Below are positions 24,162 to 31,068 of a DNA stretch of 32,544 bases, piece after piece (position 1 is the stretch's first letter; each line of letters starts with the position of its first letter). Under the pieces are notes generated by a model that saw nothing but the letters and a program-made list of their open reading frames with translations, did no database searches and was not told the DNA's origin. Position numbers and translations under genes: made by a program. Origin of the DNA: Fibrobacterales bacterium Fibro_02 (GTDB lineage: Bacteria > Fibrobacterota > Fibrobacteria > Fibrobacterales > Fibrobacteraceae). The stretch is taken from contig LVAE01000045.1 in the NCBI GenBank assembly GCA_001603905.1, positions 1 through 32,544 on the forward strand, given 5' to 3'.

Positions 24162-25081
24162 TGAAACTCTCGTTTGTAATCCCCTGTTACCGCAGCGAAA
24201 ACACCATCGAAACTGTGGTGCAAGAAATCCGCGAAACCGTAGCGACCCGCCCCGGCACAGATTACGAAATTGTATTGGTGAACGACTGTAGCCCCGATGG
24301 CGTATGGCAAGTCATCAAGAAACTCACCGCCACCGACAACCACATCAAGGGAATTTGCCTCGCTAAAAACTTTGGCCAACACAGCGCCCTAATGGCTGGC
24401 TACGGCCAAGCCACTGGCGACTACATTATCAGCCTCGATGACGACGGCCAGACCCCCGCCAGCGAAAGTTTCAAACTTGTAGACAAACTCGAAGAAGGCT
24501 ACGACGTCGTTTACGGCTACTACCAGCATTCGGCGCAGCACCTGTTCCGCCGCTTTGGTACCTGGGTCAACAAGAAAATGGCAGAAGCTATCATTGGGCA
24601 ACCCAAGACGCTTCGCACGACGAGCTTCTTTATCATGCGCAAGTTCATCGTCGATGAAATCGTGCGCTACCCCAACCCGTTCGCCTACATTAGCGGCCTC
24701 GTTTTCCGTGCCACCAAAAACCTGGGCAATGTAGAAGTTCAGCACCGCCGCCGCCTCGAAGGCGAATCGGGTTACACCATTGCAGGCCTTATCGGGCTCT
24801 GGATCAACGGCTTTACCGCATTCTCCGTCAAACCGCTCCGCGCCGCGACCTTTATCGGAGTCATCTGCGCCCTCGTAGGTTTTCTTGCAGGCCTCTACGT
24901 TGTTTACCAGAAATTCCTCAATCCCGAAATACCCGTAGGCTACACCAGCATGCTCGCCACCCTGCTGTTCGTGGGCGGCATGATCATGCTCCTGCTCGGG
25001 CTCATCGGCGAATACGTAGGTCGCATCTATATCAGCATCAACCAGTCGCCGCAATACGTAGTGCGGGAACGGACATTCTAA
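24161..25081 (+). CDS. Family 2 glycosyltransferase, polyprenyl-phosphate sugar transferase type
   Basis: A GT-A catalytic domain (KLSFVIPCYRSENTI, VLVNDCSPDG, ATGDYIISLDDDGQTP with the DDD metal motif at residues 93-95) is followed by two C-terminal transmembrane helices (about 229-252 and 265-292). This is the layout of ArnC, GtrB and dolichyl-phosphate mannose synthases. It would transfer a sugar from a nucleotide donor to undecaprenyl phosphate at the inner membrane. The broken ArnE/F-like transporters upstream could once have flipped its product. The start at 24161 overlaps the preceding stop as TAATG; an in-frame ATG at 24146 is less likely. Confidence 0.9.
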   Translation: MKLSFVIPCYRSENTIETVVQEIRETVATRPGTDYEIVLVNDCSPDGVWQVIKKLTATDNHIKGICLAKNFGQHSALMAGYGQATGDYIISLDDDGQTPASESFKLVDKLEEGYDVVYGYYQHSAQHLFRRFGTWVNKKMAEAIIGQPKTLRTTSFFIMRKFIVDEIVRYPNPFAYISGLVFRATKNLGNVEVQHRRRLEGESGYTIAGLIGLWINGFTAFSVKPLRAATFIGVICALVGFLAGLYVVYQKFLNPEIPVGYTSMLATLLFVGGMIMLLLGLIGEYVGRIYISINQSPQYVVRERTF

Positions 25082-25100
25082 CTTCAACAAGACACAATGT

Positions 25101-25128
25101 AAAAGGGGGGGGGGATTTCGCCCCCTTA
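25101..25128 (+). terminator. G10-tract hairpin after the GT2 gene
   Basis: AAAA followed by ten G (25105-25114), ATTTCG and CCCCCTTAATAATT can fold into an AAGGGGG/CCCCCTT stem. It probably terminates the GT2 transcript, although the U-tract is weak. Homopolymer length may vary by slippage or sequencing error. Confidence 0.55.
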
Positions 25129-25133
25129 ATAAT

Positions 25134-25157
25134 TGTATCGAATTCGATATAATTAAA
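25134..25157 (-). repeat. 24-nt palindromic 3'-end element, copy 1
   Basis: A palindromic core TATCGAATTCGATA (25136-25149) plus TAATTAAA abuts the stop codon of the CopG-type antitoxin. The same 24 nt, with three changes including a compensatory T-A to C-G pair in the arms, is found at 30183-30206 overlapping the stop of the second AbiEii. The role is unknown: terminator, recombination site or processing signal. Confidence 0.55.
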
Positions 25158-25158
25158 C

Positions 25159-25446
25159 TTATACCGCGACCTTAAATACAATACCACCCGTCACGTAACG
25201 ATGGATGATAGAATTGATAAGCGTCTGGTACGGCATGCCCGCAGCCTTCGCCATTTTTTTGATGCCATTCAGGTCATCAAGTTGCATACGAATGGTGATG
25301 TTCTTCGCCGAAGCAGACATAATGTCAGCGCGAATCCGATCTTCCTCTTCTTGCGGAAGCGGAACAGTTTCCCCATTTTCAATAGCTTCCATAAGAGCGC
25401 GTTCTTCTTCGTCAATCGGCTCATCTATGAATTTTGAGTTCGCCAT
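25159..25446 (-). CDS. CopG-type (ribbon-helix-helix-like) antitoxin
   Basis: A 95-aa protein with an acidic N-terminus (IDEPIDEEERALMEAIENGE) and the C-terminal pattern KNITIRMQLDDLNGIKKMAKAAGMPYQTLINSIIHRYVTG. This is the beta-strand plus two helices of CopG/BrnA-like antitoxins that bind DNA and a small RNase toxin. The chosen ATG at 25446 has AAAGGAGG 6 nt upstream; the longer frame to 25509 is the displaced toxin end. The toxin gene directly upstream is truncated, so this antitoxin appears orphaned. Its C-terminus ends 1 nt before the palindromic element. Confidence 0.82.
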   Translation of the reverse strand: MANSKFIDEPIDEEERALMEAIENGETVPLPQEEEDRIRADIMSASAKNITIRMQLDDLNGIKKMAKAAGMPYQTLINSIIHRYVTGGIVFKVAV

Positions 25447-25616
25447 TTTCGAACCTCCTTTGGTATAAACGGCTTTTGAAAGCAGTTTTAAGAAAGTACG
25501 TTCCATCATCTTGTAACAAAACGGCCTGCAAGGATTTCTTGCCTTACTGATTCCATATCGATGTTATGCTTCTGTTTGACCACCAGAGCCTTCCCCGGAT
25601 CAAAACGCACCTTCAT
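25447..25616 (-). pseudogene. Truncated toxin partner of the CopG-type antitoxin, copy 2
   Basis: From ATG 25616 the frame reads MKVRFDPGKALVVKQKHNID and stops after 36 codons (TGA at 25508-25506). Downstream, another frame still encodes the toxin's end, FLKTAFKSRLYQRRF, overlapping the antitoxin start. The beginning resembles BrnT/DUF4258-type toxins of about 90 aa, so an internal deletion has removed the middle. Copy 1 (14201-14298) has a different break, showing independent decay of the two toxin genes. Confidence 0.7.
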
Positions 25617-25628
25617 TTCTATATTTAT

Positions 25629-25657
25629 AATATACATAATTTACAAATCCAGGTCAA
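25629..25657 (-). promoter_or_regulatory. Promoter of the TA locus, copy 2
   Basis: TTGACC (25657-25652), a 17-nt spacer and TATATT (25634-25629) lie 12 nt before the toxin ATG. It is nearly identical in layout to copy 1 at 14311-14339. Confidence 0.7.
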
Positions 25658-25664
25658 GAACATT

Positions 25665-25735
25665 TCAAACTTTTTCACCGTATGTAAGGGAAATCCCGGA
25701 TTTGATCGGCACAACGGCCACATTTTTTTCATCAT
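25665..25735 (-). pseudogene. Frameshifted short ORF behind leader hairpin, copy C
   Basis: Behind the leader's GGAGG, the ATGATG start is followed by a run of seven A. In the adjacent frame the sequence reads NVAVVPIKSGISLTYGEKV and a stop (25667-25665), homologous to the 34-aa ORF at 14347-14451. One extra A in the run would restore one frame. As it stands, the start codon reads a different 36-codon frame into the TA promoter. Confidence 0.45.
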
Positions 25736-25736
25736 T

Positions 25737-25836
25737 ACCTCCCTGCGGACAAGCGTGAAACCGCAGCGTTTTGAAACTTTGAGCACTAGAACATTTGTTC
25801 ACCAACAAATATAATTCCGAGGACCGACATTGTCAA
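25737..25836 (-). promoter_or_regulatory. Promoter plus 5'-leader hairpin cassette, copy C
   Basis: On the minus strand, TTGACA (25836-25831), 17 nt, TATATT (25813-25808), a leader of about 40 nt, the hairpin CTGCGG-TTTCACGCTTGT-CCGCAG (25766-25743), GGAGG and ATG. The stem sequence differs from copies A and D, but pairing is kept and the loop follows the same TTTCAmGCnTGT pattern. The interval 25837-25929 toward the next gene has no recognised feature. Confidence 0.8.
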
Positions 25837-25929
25837 TCCCCATGACAAGAATTTCTCCCTTTTCATAAAAATGTTAAACCCCTCGAGGGGGTTGTCAAAG
25901 AGAATCTTTTTTTTGTCGCAAAGAACTTT

Positions 25930-27201
25930 TTAATTCAGTACCACGAACGGAACCCAACGCTTGTAGAATTTCTCCTGGAATTTTAGCGGAGAAAGAATGG
26001 GGTTATGGTCGCCCTGCACTATAAAGCGCACTTCCGGATGCTTTTTCGCAAGGTCTGCAACGAGTTGTAACGTGCCGGCCAAGCGTTCCGTATAGGCAGA
26101 ATCCAGTGCCGCAACATCGATTTTGTACGGATCCATGAAGCCTTGCAACGGGAACTTTGTATCGAGCGTAGTCCAAGCGATAAAGCGCAAGGTGGAGTCC
26201 TGTACACTTAGCAAGCTGTCTAGCAGGGCCGCAGACTCACGGTCTGTGCGCGGCTCCACACCAGAATTAGCCGAAATACCGAAGAACGTTTCGTCAAAGC
26301 CGACATTGCGAATGTACTTGTTACGCATTTGCACTAGGCTATCGCCGCCATAAATAAACTGCGTCTTTACGCCTTGCGCCCGCAGCACCTGCGGTAAGAA
26401 TACCGTATCGCGGCGGCCCGTTGAATCGCGTGAAACGCTATAAATCAAATCTTCACGTTCGGCCGTTCTTGTGCGGCTATACATGCGGTGGTGCGCCCCC
26501 ACCTGATTCAAAATACCATCAAAAACTTGCAGCTGTTTTGCAAAGCAATTCATGTCTAGCGGGACACCCCAGCTTTCAACGAGTACCAGCACATTTGTGC
26601 GAGTCGAATCGACAAAACCTCGCGTAATTGTTGCTGAATCGGTGGTAAAGTACTTCGCCTTAAAAGATTCCGGCAAGCTGTCGCGTGCCACCGGCTTGGG
26701 GACAATGCGGCTCATATAGTCCACCACCGGGAACTGCGCCAAAGGCTGCGCCGCATAATGATTGTAGGCAAACAAGTGCGCCATCAATGCCACGAAAAGA
26801 ATGAACGAAATGGCACTTGCGCTAAATGGCTTTACCTTCCACATCATGGCAATGGCAAGGCCACAAGTAACAAAAGGCAACACGCCATACCAACCCGTAG
26901 CCCACCCCTTAATGGCGAGCAGATTTTGCAAATCTAGCCAGGCTACAGCAAACAACGCAAAAACAATTATGCTGAGCAATACTACGTTCGCCAAACTCCT
27001 GAACATGGATTGCTTCGTGGCGCAAGCCACTCGCAATGACGTGGGCAATTTATCCTTTAGAAAAATAAATAGTAATAGCAGTGCGAAATATTCATAGCCG
27101 ATAAGTCCGCGGGTAATATCTTGTCCTTTTTCAAACGTCAAAAGGAACGGGACTATCGTAATAAGGGCGCTTGCTACTATAGGGTAAAGAAGACGGTTCA
27201 T
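25930..27201 (-). CDS. Membrane-anchored sulfatase-like phospho-group transferase (alkaline phosphatase superfamily)
   Basis: Four to five N-terminal transmembrane helices (residues 5-25, 36-48, 72-92, 106-121, 131-147) precede an extracytoplasmic domain with TNVLVLVESWGV (metal-binding Glu209), RTRTAERED (possible nucleophile Thr246) and FIVQGDHNPILSP (Asp-His metal pair, about residue 399). This is the layout of EptA/LtaS-type enzymes, which transfer phosphoethanolamine or phosphoglycerol to surface glycans. The substrate here is unknown. It overlaps the upstream gene's stop as TAATG. Residues 53-67 (TSLRVACATKQSMFR) are encoded by an inserted palindromic repeat. Confidence 0.8.
   Translation of the reverse strand: MNRLLYPIVASALITIVPFLLTFEKGQDITRGLIGYEYFALLLLFIFLKDKLPTSLRVACATKQSMFRSLANVVLLSIIVFALFAVAWLDLQNLLAIKGWATGWYGVLPFVTCGLAIAMMWKVKPFSASAISFILFVALMAHLFAYNHYAAQPLAQFPVVDYMSRIVPKPVARDSLPESFKAKYFTTDSATITRGFVDSTRTNVLVLVESWGVPLDMNCFAKQLQVFDGILNQVGAHHRMYSRTRTAEREDLIYSVSRDSTGRRDTVFLPQVLRAQGVKTQFIYGGDSLVQMRNKYIRNVGFDETFFGISANSGVEPRTDRESAALLDSLLSVQDSTLRFIAWTTLDTKFPLQGFMDPYKIDVAALDSAYTERLAGTLQLVADLAKKHPEVRFIVQGDHNPILSPLKFQEKFYKRWVPFVVLN
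27007..27040 (-). repeat. Palindromic repeat inserted in-frame in the sulfatase-like gene
   Basis: ATTGC-TTC-GTGGC-GCAA-GCCAC-TC-GCAAT (27009-27037) is a bipartite inverted repeat of the widespread GTCATTGCGAG...GAAGCAATCC type. It sits in-frame within the coding region, encoding the odd LRVACATKQSM stretch in the loop between transmembrane helices 2 and 3. Confidence 0.72.
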
Positions 27202-28919
27202 TATTCAGCCTCCTTTTCCGTAGAGTCGGCCTCAACTAGACGATACTTGAAGAATTCCATTTCGCCAATGGATTTAATCTTTTCTACAGCAACGCTGTCG
27301 TAATAGTGGCGTTGCAAGAAATCAACCAAACGTCCCTCATTAATCACAATCACGTTGTCATGAACAACATCTTTCATGGGGTTCGTGACGCCGAACTCCG
27401 CAAGTGCCCGAGTAATCTCCGGCAAGTACGGGGTCCAGTAACCCAATGACACCGTGCGGCGGTAACTACCGATGGGTTCCGCCAGGTAAGGCGGATTCTT
27501 ATGATGGCTAAAACGCATGTAGGCGTTCATGCTCAGCAAGAACATCTTGTCGGGTTGGCTATCAATGTAAGCGAACACCTGTTCGTAGTCGGTAGAATCT
27601 TCGATGGCCAAGGTGCGTAATTCGCCTGAACCCGGACCGCGCACCATTTCGCCACTCGTGGCATAAGTAAACACATTCGCCAACGCAAGCACCGCTAACG
27701 CAGCAACCACCAACCTGCGTGGCAACTCATAACGGAAACGCCCCCACAACGGCACTGCAAGTATTGCCGCGTAAAGCCAAAAGCCGCTTTCTACGCGGTA
27801 CACCAGGCGGTTCATGGCGAGCAGCATAGACATCAAGTACAAAATTACCGCAAGACTTGCCCACAGATACAGGAACTTTTTGCGGTCGGTCGCCCCTATC
27901 AGCAAGCAGAAAATAAACCACGTCCAAAACAACGGCGAACGCAACGAATGCCCCAGCGCGTTCAGCAACAATCGAGGAATATCGCCACGTTCGATCTTAT
28001 CGCGATATTGCCCGATAACATCGACAATCGCACGCATGCTATCAGCTGCAAAAGTCTCAGTATCGTAGAAAGTCCAATTGGTCAGCATGTGGTAATCGAT
28101 ACCGGACTTACCCATTTCTTCCAAGTCTTCGTAAACAGCATTCTGGTTGTAATTGGAACCATCGCCCAAAGCGGCTCGCGGCCCCTGGATATCCACATAA
28201 GGCGCATACTCCGCATTCTTGTACAGAGATGCATCAAAATGGTGCATGGCGTATGCCCCAGCAAACATCACCGCAAGGCCCGCCACCGTCATCCACCTAA
28301 ACTTCCAACACTGCTTCAGGTTGAACAACAACCCCACGCAAAAGAACGGCATCCCCATCAAGAACGCCTCCCAGCGCATCACCGAGCCCCAAAGCAGCAG
28401 AACAACTCCGATAGACAACACTAGAGCCTGCCCCGGACTTGATCCGGGGTCATTGCGAGCCCCTTTAGGGGCGCGGCAATCCACCACAGCATGAGCGAAT
28501 AGGAGCATTCCCGCCGCACTCAAAATAGAGGCGCATTGCGTAAACTGCAAAACCAAGTAAAAATCGCTAGCGAACATGGCTGTAAAAAGCATCGCCAGCA
28601 AAATTCCCCACCGCTCGCCACACCGCCGCAACAGCACATAGCCAATCGCCGTAAAAGACGCGAATACCGCAGCCATTTCGCCAATGTAGTACCACCCAAT
28701 CTTCGGGAACAGGTGGTACAGCGGCAACAGCGCATAACCGTAAATCGCGTTCACAAAAAGTAGGTGCGGGTTATAATCGGTGCCGTGGGCACCGGTCAGC
28801 ACCGCCGCCATAAAGTAGTCATCTATCGCTCCAAACTTGATATCGCCAAAAACAAGGCAAAGCACCAAAAAGAACAGGTTGATTGCGACCGAATACAAAA
28901 ACGCGCGTTTAAAAGGCAT
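27201..28919 (-). CDS. GT-C-like polytopic membrane glycosyltransferase-type protein
   Basis: About ten transmembrane helices fill residues 5-440, with a soluble C-terminal domain. After the first helix an acidic pair lies in GAIDDYFMAAVLTGAHGTDYNPHLLFVNAIYGYALLP, at the place where GT-C enzymes carry catalytic acidic residues. I read this as a polyprenyl-linked-sugar transferase or a related glycan modifier of the periplasmic side. The start at 28919 (MPFKRAFLYS) is preceded by TATATT at 6 nt; the longer frame to 28979 would run into the divergent permease gene. A palindromic repeat is translated at residues 145-163. It is coupled (TAATG) to the sulfatase-like gene. Confidence 0.75.
   Translation of the reverse strand: MPFKRAFLYSVAINLFFLVLCLVFGDIKFGAIDDYFMAAVLTGAHGTDYNPHLLFVNAIYGYALLPLYHLFPKIGWYYIGEMAAVFASFTAIGYVLLRRCGERWGILLAMLFTAMFASDFYLVLQFTQCASILSAAGMLLFAHAVVDCRAPKGARNDPGSSPGQALVLSIGVVLLLWGSVMRWEAFLMGMPFFCVGLLFNLKQCWKFRWMTVAGLAVMFAGAYAMHHFDASLYKNAEYAPYVDIQGPRAALGDGSNYNQNAVYEDLEEMGKSGIDYHMLTNWTFYDTETFAADSMRAIVDVIGQYRDKIERGDIPRLLLNALGHSLRSPLFWTWFIFCLLIGATDRKKFLYLWASLAVILYLMSMLLAMNRLVYRVESGFWLYAAILAVPLWGRFRYELPRRLVVAALAVLALANVFTYATSGEMVRGPGSGELRTLAIEDSTDYEQVFAYIDSQPDKMFLLSMNAYMRFSHHKNPPYLAEPIGSYRRTVSLGYWTPYLPEITRALAEFGVTNPMKDVVHDNVIVINEGRLVDFLQRHYYDSVAVEKIKSIGEMEFFKYRLVEADSTEKEAE
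28431..28483 (-). repeat. Two-hairpin palindromic repeat inserted in-frame in the GT-C-like gene
   Basis: Hairpin 1, CCCCGGA-CTTGA-TCCGGGG (28431-28449), is followed by TC and hairpin 2, ATTGC-GAG-CCCC-TTTA-GGGG-CGCG-GCAAT (28452-28480). Translated on the minus strand it gives CRAPKGARNDPGSSPGQA, a peptide typical of DNA repeats read as protein. The surrounding sequence is hydrophobic membrane segment, so the insert falls in a loop. Confidence 0.85.
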
Positions 28920-28925
28920 GTGAGA

Positions 28926-28935
28926 AATATATATT
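28926..28935. promoter_or_regulatory. Shared overlapping -10 core for two divergent genes
   Basis: The 10-nt AATATATATT reads TATATT on both strands (plus 28930-28935, minus 28931-28926). It lies 9 nt before the permease ATG and 6 nt before the GT-C ATG. The two start codons are only 25 nt apart, so each -35 must lie inside the opposite coding sequence. Confidence 0.6.
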
Positions 28936-28944
28936 TTGTAACGT

Positions 28945-29793
28945 ATGGATACACAATGGACCACAGTCATCAAGCCCAAAGCAAGCCTTCTCTCGGTAGA
29001 CTTTGGCGAACTTTGGCAATACCGCGACCTTTACCGCATGTTTGTAAAACGCGACATTGTCACTTGGTACAAGCAGACCATTCTCGGGCCGCTGTGGTTC
29101 TTCATTCAACCCATCATGACCACCATCATGTTCATGGTCGTGTTCGGCGGAATCGCGAAAATTAGCACCGATGGCTTGCCACAGCCGCTGTTTTATCTCG
29201 CAGGCATTTGCCTGTGGACCTATTTTTCGGAATGCCTGAACCAGACCAGCAAAACATTCATCGAAAACGCGAACATGTTCGGCAAGGTGTACTTTCCGCG
29301 ACTCGTCGTGCCGCTTGCAACCGTTACCAGCAACCTCGTGCGCCTCAGCATTCAAATGGGGCTATTCCTGATTGTGTTTGCGTACTACCTGATTTTCACT
29401 GACGCCCCAGTGCACCCGAACATTTACCTGCTGCTCACGCCCGTACTTATTGCGCTCATCGCAGCACTCGCACTAGGCTTTGGCGTGCTATTCAGCAGCC
29501 TCACCACCAAGTACCGCGACCTCACATTCTTGCTGAGCTTTATCGTGCAACTCTGGATGTACGCGACCCCGGTGATTTACCCGCTCAGCACCATCGAAGA
29601 CCCGCGCCTCAAAATGCTCATGCAGGCAAATCCGCTCACCAGCATCATGGAAACGTTCAAGTTCGGTATGCTTGGCGTGGGCGAATTCAGCTGGGCCGCC
29701 CTCGGCTACACCGCAGGCTTCGCCGCCTTCATCCTCGCACTCGGCATCGTCGTGTTCAACAAGATCCAGCGCACGTTCATGGACACGGTGTAA
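28945..29793 (+). CDS. wzm: ABC-2 type polysaccharide export permease
   Basis: This is the membrane subunit of an O-antigen or capsule ABC exporter. It has the N-terminal amphipathic stretch (LWQYRDLYRMFVKRDIVTWYKQTILGPLWFFIQP) typical of Wzm/RfbA/TagG permeases and six membrane helices. It retains the C-terminal PLTSIMETFKFGMLG motif. The 282-aa length fits. Its partner ATPase normally lies immediately downstream, but here 2.1 kb of TA/Abi sequence intervenes before a truncated wzt at 31937. TATATT lies 9 nt before the ATG. The stop codon is part of a hairpin. Confidence 0.93.
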   Translation: MDTQWTTVIKPKASLLSVDFGELWQYRDLYRMFVKRDIVTWYKQTILGPLWFFIQPIMTTIMFMVVFGGIAKISTDGLPQPLFYLAGICLWTYFSECLNQTSKTFIENANMFGKVYFPRLVVPLATVTSNLVRLSIQMGLFLIVFAYYLIFTDAPVHPNIYLLLTPVLIALIAALALGFGVLFSSLTTKYRDLTFLLSFIVQLWMYATPVIYPLSTIEDPRLKMLMQANPLTSIMETFKFGMLGVGEFSWAALGYTAGFAAFILALGIVVFNKIQRTFMDTV

Positions 29794-29816
29794 AGTGGTC
29801 ATATTCGACCACTTTA
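29791..29816. terminator. Hairpin overlapping the wzm stop
   Basis: TAAAGTGGTC (29791-29800) and GACCACTTTA (29807-29816) form a 10-bp stem with a 6-nt loop. It includes the wzm stop and the stop of the minus-strand ATPase remnant. There is no clear U-tract. Its position and CCACTTTAAAG flank match the hairpin at 14547-14577. Confidence 0.5.
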
Positions 29817-30134
29817 AAGGAACATCGCAAAGTATATCGGCAAATACAAGACCGCCCCAAGATTAATGCTGGGGACATCGTTCAGCACCGCAGAAATATT
29901 CGAACCGTACAGCACCCCGGTAAGAATGCCGACATCGTTGAGATACAATTTCAAGAGATTCTTGGTTGATGACTCAATTAAAGGGATCTTGACATCTGTT
30001 ATTGCAGAAACCCTCATCGCTCGGCCGTGGCCGGAACCCGGAATATTGGTAGTGGACAGCATCCCGAAGGGCAGATTATTTGGCGACCTGTCCCTCAAGA
30101 TGGCACTCAAGATGTCCCTCAAGATGGCACTCAA
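29814..30134 (-). pseudogene. Internally deleted AAA ATPase with DUF4143-type C-terminal region, copy 2
   Basis: The frame encodes VSAITDVKIPLIESSTKNLLKLYLNDVGILTGVLYGSNISAVLNDVPSINLGAV, the DUF4143 start, joined directly to the terminal VLYLPIYFAMFL and stop. The region between, and the ATPase domain with its P-loop, are missing. The front end is replaced by a tandem repeat (30091-30138) and unrelated sequence. The GAVLYLPIYFAMFL junction is the same as in copy 1 (14578-14776), although copy 1 has lost more. Confidence 0.72.
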
Positions 30135-30138
30135 GATT
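30091..30138. repeat. Tandem 24-bp repeat, two units
   Basis: Two adjacent 24-nt units (30091-30114, 30115-30138) differ at one position; each is itself built from two related 12-mers starting CTCAAGAT or CCTCAAGAT. On the minus strand it encodes repeated ILSAILRD. It sits at the front of the ATPase remnant. Confidence 0.8.
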
Positions 30139-30182
30139 TGTTTGAACGGACGTCGAAGGCGTCGATTTCGTCCCTTTTAAAA

Positions 30183-30206
30183 TGTACCAAATTCGGTATA
30201 ATTAAA
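30183..30206 (-). repeat. 24-nt palindromic 3'-end element, copy 2
   Basis: The inverted repeat TACC-AAATTC-GGTA followed by TAATTAAA overlaps the AbiEii stop codon. It matches 25134-25157 in 21 of 24 positions. The TACC/GGTA arms correspond to TATC/GATA there, so one pair has changed on both sides. Confidence 0.55.
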
Positions 30207-31068
30207 GGGGCTCGAAGAGCCGAGAAATCTCCGTCAAATCCAGTATTTCTTTAGCGCAGTCAAGAACCTGCGGCAACGTTATCCCTTTGGCAAACGGATT
30301 CTTGGTAACAAATCTTCTCCAAAAGTCATTTTGAACCAAATCCACTTTAATCGATTCTAGGATTTGCGGATATCCTTCCAAAGTTTTGAACGTATTCCGC
30401 CGGCGAGAAGTCGCTTCAAGAGCAATCCTTAGCGTTTTGAAGTTTATTTCATCTTTCTTCAATACATAAAGCATATACACATCATAAAAATCTCTGGTTC
30501 GTGTATTAGCCGCACCTCTCGAAACAATTGTATCAAGTTTTTCCGCAAAAACATTCTCTAGTGGATAAGCCAAAACCGGAATTGCCTTATCGTCAAACAC
30601 GCACTTATACATGTATTCTACTTCACGGGGAATGATGGTATCTCCAGTTGTAAGGTCGACAGTCAAAGGAACTTTCATCTTTCCATAATGGCATTCAATA
30701 AAAACCCTGAGTCCTAGATAATCATCTTTTTCCCGAATTTCCTCGATACGACCGAACAAAAAAATCAAATGGTCAACAATATCTATGCTGCAAATTTCCT
30801 TAAAAACTTTATCGACATTTTCAGAGCTGACGCTAAAGTCTTTCACAGTCGCATCGATGTCCATCGTAGAGCGGCTCCCGATTCCAAGAATAGAAGCAAT
30901 CAAGAAGCCACCCTTAATAACAAAATGTTTGCGGAACCTAGAAGCAGCAATTCTGTCCAGCAAACGTTCAAGGCAATACATTTGCAAGGTTGCCTGAGGC
31001 GTGATTCCATACTTTGATGACAAATCCTTCAATAGCGCCTTTAGCTGCATCTCGTTATTCGCAATCAC
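30202..31068 (-). CDS. abiEii: AbiEii-type nucleotidyltransferase toxin, copy 2
   Basis: Nucleotidyltransferase-fold toxin of the AbiE family. FVIKGGFLIASILGIGSRSTMDIDAT contains Lys52-Gly53-Gly54 and the catalytic GS-x4-D-x-D (Ser65, Asp70, Asp72). The later family motif AEKLDTIVSRGAANTRTRDFYDVYML supplies the conserved Lys and Arg-Asp. At 288 aa it appears complete. It belongs to a different AbiEii subgroup from copy 1 (GSRSTMDID versus RYSEDID). Its start overlaps the abiEi stop by 4 nt. The operon interrupts the wzm-wzt pair. Confidence 0.9.
   Translation of the reverse strand: MIANNEMQLKALLKDLSSKYGITPQATLQMYCLERLLDRIAASRFRKHFVIKGGFLIASILGIGSRSTMDIDATVKDFSVSSENVDKVFKEICSIDIVDHLIFLFGRIEEIREKDDYLGLRVFIECHYGKMKVPLTVDLTTGDTIIPREVEYMYKCVFDDKAIPVLAYPLENVFAEKLDTIVSRGAANTRTRDFYDVYMLYVLKKDEINFKTLRIALEATSRRRNTFKTLEGYPQILESIKVDLVQNDFWRRFVTKNPFAKGITLPQVLDCAKEILDLTEISRLFEPL

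Noticed and set aside
30091..30138. Short repeats considered as a CRISPR array
   Set aside because: There are only two adjacent 24-nt units without spacers, so it is a tandem duplication. No CRISPR array or cas gene was seen anywhere in the window.
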